Part shown: piece after piece, positions 59,401-61,314 of the stretch
Numbering within the stretch: position 1 is the stretch's first letter
Layout: every line of letters starts with the position of its first letter
NCBI GenBank assembly: GCA_045541535.1
Contig: JAZQJG010000031.1
Location: 1-61,314 of the forward strand
Origin: Firm-08 sp045541535
Lineage (GTDB): Bacteria; Bacillota; Clostridia; Oscillospirales; QAKW01
Direction of reading: 5' to 3'
DNA: 61,314 nucleotides
Notes under the pieces: model-generated
Databases searched by the model: none
What the model saw: the letters and a program-made list of their open reading frames with translations, nothing else
Told to the model about the DNA's origin: nothing
Program-made: the position numbers and the translations under genes

Positions 59401-61314
59401 CCGTTGTAAGTGGTGTACAGTCCACCGGTGTGGGCTGTGAGGTCAAGCACTTTGCCATCAATAATAAAGAATATAACCGTCGCTACTGCGACTCTATGAT
59501 CTCCGAAAAGGCCATGCGTGAGGTCTATCTCAAAGCCTTTGAGATGGTCATAAAAGAAGCCAACCCCATCGCCTTGATGACCTCTTATAACATCATCAAC
59601 GGCGTACAGGCCTCCACCAATGCCCAATTGATGCAAGGCGTACTCCGTAAGGAGTGGGGCTATAAGGGCATCATCACCACCGACTGGAATACCTCCGGCG
59701 CTGTGACCCATTCCGACGAAATCATTGCAGGAACCACCGTTAAAATGCCTGTGGATTCTGCCGACGTTACCACGCTGGAGACCGCTATCAAAGACGGCAG
59801 TCTCACCAGAGAAATGCTGGAGGAGGGCGCTTGGTATCTGATTTCTACGCTGGGACGTTGTTACGACTACACCACCAGACAGTATACCAAGATAGACGTA
59901 GCTCTCTCCGGTACCACCAAGATCCCCGCAACCTCTTATTTCAGAAGATCCCATCAAAATACCTTCTCTTATATTGAAACCGGCGTTTATGCGGCGGAAA
60001 ATATGAATGTTAAGGATTCCGACGGTACCTACGGCTATTTTGATTTGAGAGTTGTAGTTCCCGCCGACGGCAAATACACCCTTTCCACTACCTATGCGCG
60101 TAACGGTGATGGTTGGGAGAATGCCTATAAGGTATTGGTAGACGGTGGCGACACTGCCACTTGGAGTCTCCCTGTTATCAAAACCGCTTCTTGGAAGGAC
60201 TTCCGTACCGATGTGGTCGGTGAGGTTTTGCTAACCAAGGGCGAACACATTATCCGTGTTCAAAACGGCTCCGGCGGTTTGAACTTCTTGGGCATTGAAC
60301 TCAAGTCCTGCGAGCACGTGGGCGGCACTCTCGTGGTTGATACTGCACCCACCTGCGGTAAAACCGGCTTGGGTCACAAAATGTGTACCGTTTGTGGCTA
60401 CATGGCCGAAATGAATATTGTGGTTCCCGCCACCGGAGAGCATACGGCTGACGACGAGTTGGTAGTGGATACCGCTCCTTCCTGCTACGCTACCGGTATC
60501 GGCCACAGCGTATGTAAGGATTGCGGCACCACCATTGAAGAGGGTCTCGTGATTCCCGCCACCGGCGAGCACGTTGCCGCCGACGAGTTGGTTGTTGATA
60601 CCGCTCCCACCTGCGGCGCCGCCGGCGTTGGCCACTCTGTATGCGGCACCTGCGGCATCACCATGGAAACCGGTCTGGCCGTTCCTGCCACCGGCAACCA
60701 TGCTTGGGACAATGGTGTTGTCACCACCGAGCCCACTGCCAATACCGAGGGCGTTAAGACCTTCACCTGCACCGTTTGCGGTGAAACCAAGACCGAGAAG
60801 ATCCCCACCACCGGTGTGGACACTCTCACCATCTTCAAGGATCTGAAGAAGAAGGATTGGTACGTCAAGAACGGCGCCATCGACTTCGTATACAACAACG
60901 GTCTGTTCTCCGGTCTGACCACCACCGAGTTCGGTCCTAACGACAATATGACCCGTGGTATGTTCGTTACCGTCTTGGGCCGTCTCCACGGCGTATCCGT
61001 CAGCAAGAACGTCAAGACCGTCTTCAGTGACGTAGCAAAGGGCAAGTTCTACACCGGCTACGTGAAGTGGGCCAACGAAAATAACATTGTTTCCGGTCTC
61101 ACTGCCACCACCTTCGGTCCTGACGAGAACGTAAACCGTGAGCAGATCTGCGCCATGATGGTACGCTACTGCAACTTTGCAAACATCACGCTGGAGAAAA
61201 AGAACGCTGCTATCACCTTCAAGGATGCAGCCAAGATCTCCAAGTTCGCCCGCTCCGCCGTTAAGGCTTGCCAGCAGGGCGGCATCGTAAACGGCGAAAA
61301 AGCCGACGGCGGTT
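56409..61314 (+). CDS. Multidomain SLH-anchored GH3 glycosidase, C-terminus cut by window
   Basis: Open from ATG 56409 (AAAGGAGG upstream) to the window end: 1635 codons and no stop. Signal peptide (1-28). The GH3 C-terminal domain comes first (about 35-300), then an Fn3-like domain (about 310-400), two tandem copies of an about 190-residue beta domain (about 463-648 and 656-843), and then the GH3 catalytic barrel (about 850-1155; KHF at 1013-1015, nucleophile Asp1092 in TTDWN). A carbohydrate-binding-like domain (about 1185-1300), four Cys-rich repeats (about 1302-1470) and at least two SLH repeats (from about 1473) follow. Swapped domain order resembles rumen beta-glucosidases. Secreted and wall-bound; acts on plant or host beta-glycosides. 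Confidence 0.9.
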   Translation, partial: MKTVRKILAMLLILVFVLGMIPAFTVSAKPPQENFNLARTAVGEGIVLLKNEGALPLKSNQTVALFGGGQVFTGSTENGYQIGGGGSGRVYYDDRTVAGPADALLAAADAGKINVYKPLTEAYQADVTYVPDANMYTAAAAAADTAIMFVNRYSLETQDLTKADWYLSDAEEAMMKTLSEKFEKVIVVLNTPTAMSTDWSLESNPYGIDIEGLLTIYMGGEMGAYGLCDILLGDVNPSGKVTHTYAADIDDYASTETFVESNNYVRYTDDIYIGYRYFETFAKDKVIYPFGFGLSYTNFAITPGIVTNDGTTITVPVTVKNTGAVAGKEVVQVYYSAPQAGEGSAKLSKAATNLIAFEKTELLAPGATQELTLSFKIEDMASFDDTGISGHKGSFVLEAGTYDVMVGNNVRSATKAGEYELAALKVTSTPATDLVSTVDQRLLADGSYEVFYDFATATSPFVASDAVTIIEAETATRDGLKTEKFNETSGFFYDGAAWVSIPAGTILGGHDSGAGNSSTFALNVEAAGTYTIGFIMGNGDSATTADLTDLLSISYSADGEQWTTAPVNVDCKHTRNAGTGAAWWNFYYSQADFDGNAYQVTLPEGKAYLRFTTLAAAYPTGAINMDKFVLIPEGKTFTENDALVHYGVEKATTPVIAADALTWIEGESGVLAGNCKTENFTSTQGFLYDGSKWLSIGAGTVVGNFDKAIGNGVTYTVNVEKAGTYTLGFVQGNGGGLAKGDLKDILSISVSADGSSWTTAPNNIDCKHTREVGTGQKYWNMYYSNVDLDGNPYTVTLPKGTVKIKLANLLASTEGGCINLDKIVFIPDGMTCTTDAAIGHYGVLGLDQENFVGITYADVVAGEATKEAFLAQLSYNQLIDLTYGHATGVKYSTGSLGFSSNATAEKYGVFSADTADGPAGIRSGVFTGTYWPCSTLQACTWNKELVNEIGKKVGEEAIASLADIWLAPGMNLHRSPLCGRNFEYYSEDPVLTGRIAIAVVSGVQSTGVGCEVKHFAINNKEYNRRYCDSMISEKAMREVYLKAFEMVIKEANPIALMTSYNIINGVQASTNAQLMQGVLRKEWGYKGIITTDWNTSGAVTHSDEIIAGTTVKMPVDSADVTTLETAIKDGSLTREMLEEGAWYLISTLGRCYDYTTRQYTKIDVALSGTTKIPATSYFRRSHQNTFSYIETGVYAAENMNVKDSDGTYGYFDLRVVVPADGKYTLSTTYARNGDGWENAYKVLVDGGDTATWSLPVIKTASWKDFRTDVVGEVLLTKGEHIIRVQNGSGGLNFLGIELKSCEHVGGTLVVDTAPTCGKTGLGHKMCTVCGYMAEMNIVVPATGEHTADDELVVDTAPSCYATGIGHSVCKDCGTTIEEGLVIPATGEHVAADELVVDTAPTCGAAGVGHSVCGTCGITMETGLAVPATGNHAWDNGVVTTEPTANTEGVKTFTCTVCGETKTEKIPTTGVDTLTIFKDLKKKDWYVKNGAIDFVYNNGLFSGLTTTEFGPNDNMTRGMFVTVLGRLHGVSVSKNVKTVFSDVAKGKFYTGYVKWANENNIVSGLTATTFGPDENVNREQICAMMVRYCNFANITLEKKNAAITFKDAAKISKFARSAVKACQQGGIVNGEKADGG
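57796..58938 (+). repeat. Two tandem copies of an about 190-residue beta domain in GH3
   Basis: Both copies run from a WIEGES/IIEAET-type opening through GFLYDG/GFFYDG, GTYT, SISVSADGSSWTTAP, CKHTR and on to INLDKIVFIP/INMDKFVLIP and HYGV. The DNA has diverged, so this is an old duplication. Probably carbohydrate-binding modules placed between the two halves of the GH3 fold. Confidence 0.8.
60312..60815 (+). repeat. Four Cys-rich repeats of about 43 residues in GH3
   Basis: Units at 60312-60437, 60438-60566, 60567-60695 and 60696-60815, with a period of 126-129 bases. Each of the first three has EH or a variant, LVVDTAPTC or TAPSC, GxGH, CxxCG and ends PATG. The fourth is shorter and divergent (TEPTANTEG, CTVCGE, IPTTG). 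The spaced Cys pairs suggest zinc-stabilised linkers between enzyme and SLH anchor. Confidence 0.82.

Noticed and set aside
1..61314. tRNA, rRNA, insertion sequences or prophage genes
   Set aside because: None recognised on either strand by eye. A tRNA could be missed without a covariance search, but every gap larger than about 100 bases was inspected.

Overview
The window reads as a chromosome segment of an anaerobic, spore-forming Clostridia member, probably Oscillospiraceae/Ruminococcaceae-like. The pointers are an NADH-linked multi-subunit [FeFe] hydrogenase, the sporulation genes yabP and yabQ in the Bacillus/Clostridium order (YabM-type flippase, mazG, HU, rqcP, yabP, yabQ, divIC), S-layer-homology (SLH) surface proteins, an RpoB/RpoC pair of Firmicutes type, and many TTGACA-N17-TATAAT-like promoters with clean hairpin terminators. 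No transposase, phage gene, CRISPR array, tRNA or rRNA was seen.

Layout. 1-3.3 kb (minus): DUF378 membrane protein, MecA-like adaptor, serA and serC. 3.3-11.6 kb (plus): a ten-gene hydrogenase locus. Five upstream genes look regulatory or sensory (DRTGG, HATPase, hydrogenase-like Fe-S protein, DRTGG, PHP). They are followed by hydC, a second HATPase, a 2Fe-2S protein, hydB and hydA. 11.8-14.8 kb: MacB-like ABC exporter. 14.9-17.6 kb (minus): SLH amidase and a chorismate-synthase homologue whose active site is destroyed. 17.9-30.7 kb: rpoB, rpoC, rpsL, rpsG, fusA and tuf, then directly an FMN riboswitch and ribU. RNase P RNA lies convergent at 30.7-31.1 kb. 31.2-36.7 kb: murD, three tandem M42 peptidases, nagA. 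36.8-38.5 kb (minus): carD, ispD, ispF. 38.7-43.3 kb: zinc-ribbon protein, flippase, mazG, HU, rqcP, yabP, yabQ, divIC. 43.3-47.3 kb: unknown lipoprotein, DUF1294, and an XRE/ImmA pair divergent from a Y-family DNA polymerase. 47.4-51.8 kb: three CNNM-CBS (CorC-type) transporters and maf. 52-56.3 kb: SLH polysaccharide deacetylase, phosphodiesterase, a small membrane protein, pnuC with a structured leader, and an AraC regulator. 56.4 kb to the end: a giant, domain-swapped, SLH-anchored GH3 glycosidase cut off by the window edge.

Most striking regulatory finds. (1) A 42-codon leader ORF beginning MDSDSSDEE precedes a CNNM/CorC gene and carries a complete intrinsic terminator inside its coding sequence. 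This suggests Mg2+-dependent, translation-coupled attenuation. (2) Three evenly spaced 16-bp palindromes (ACGCAA-N4-TTKCRT) sit between xre-immA and the dinB-type polymerase, suggesting a LexA-independent DNA-damage switch based on ImmA cleavage of an XRE repressor. (3) The chorismate-synthase paralogue has lost both catalytic histidines. (4) The hydrogenase locus carries an uncharacterised sensory cassette.

All calls come from reading the sequence and from recalled knowledge of families. No database search or folding calculation was run.
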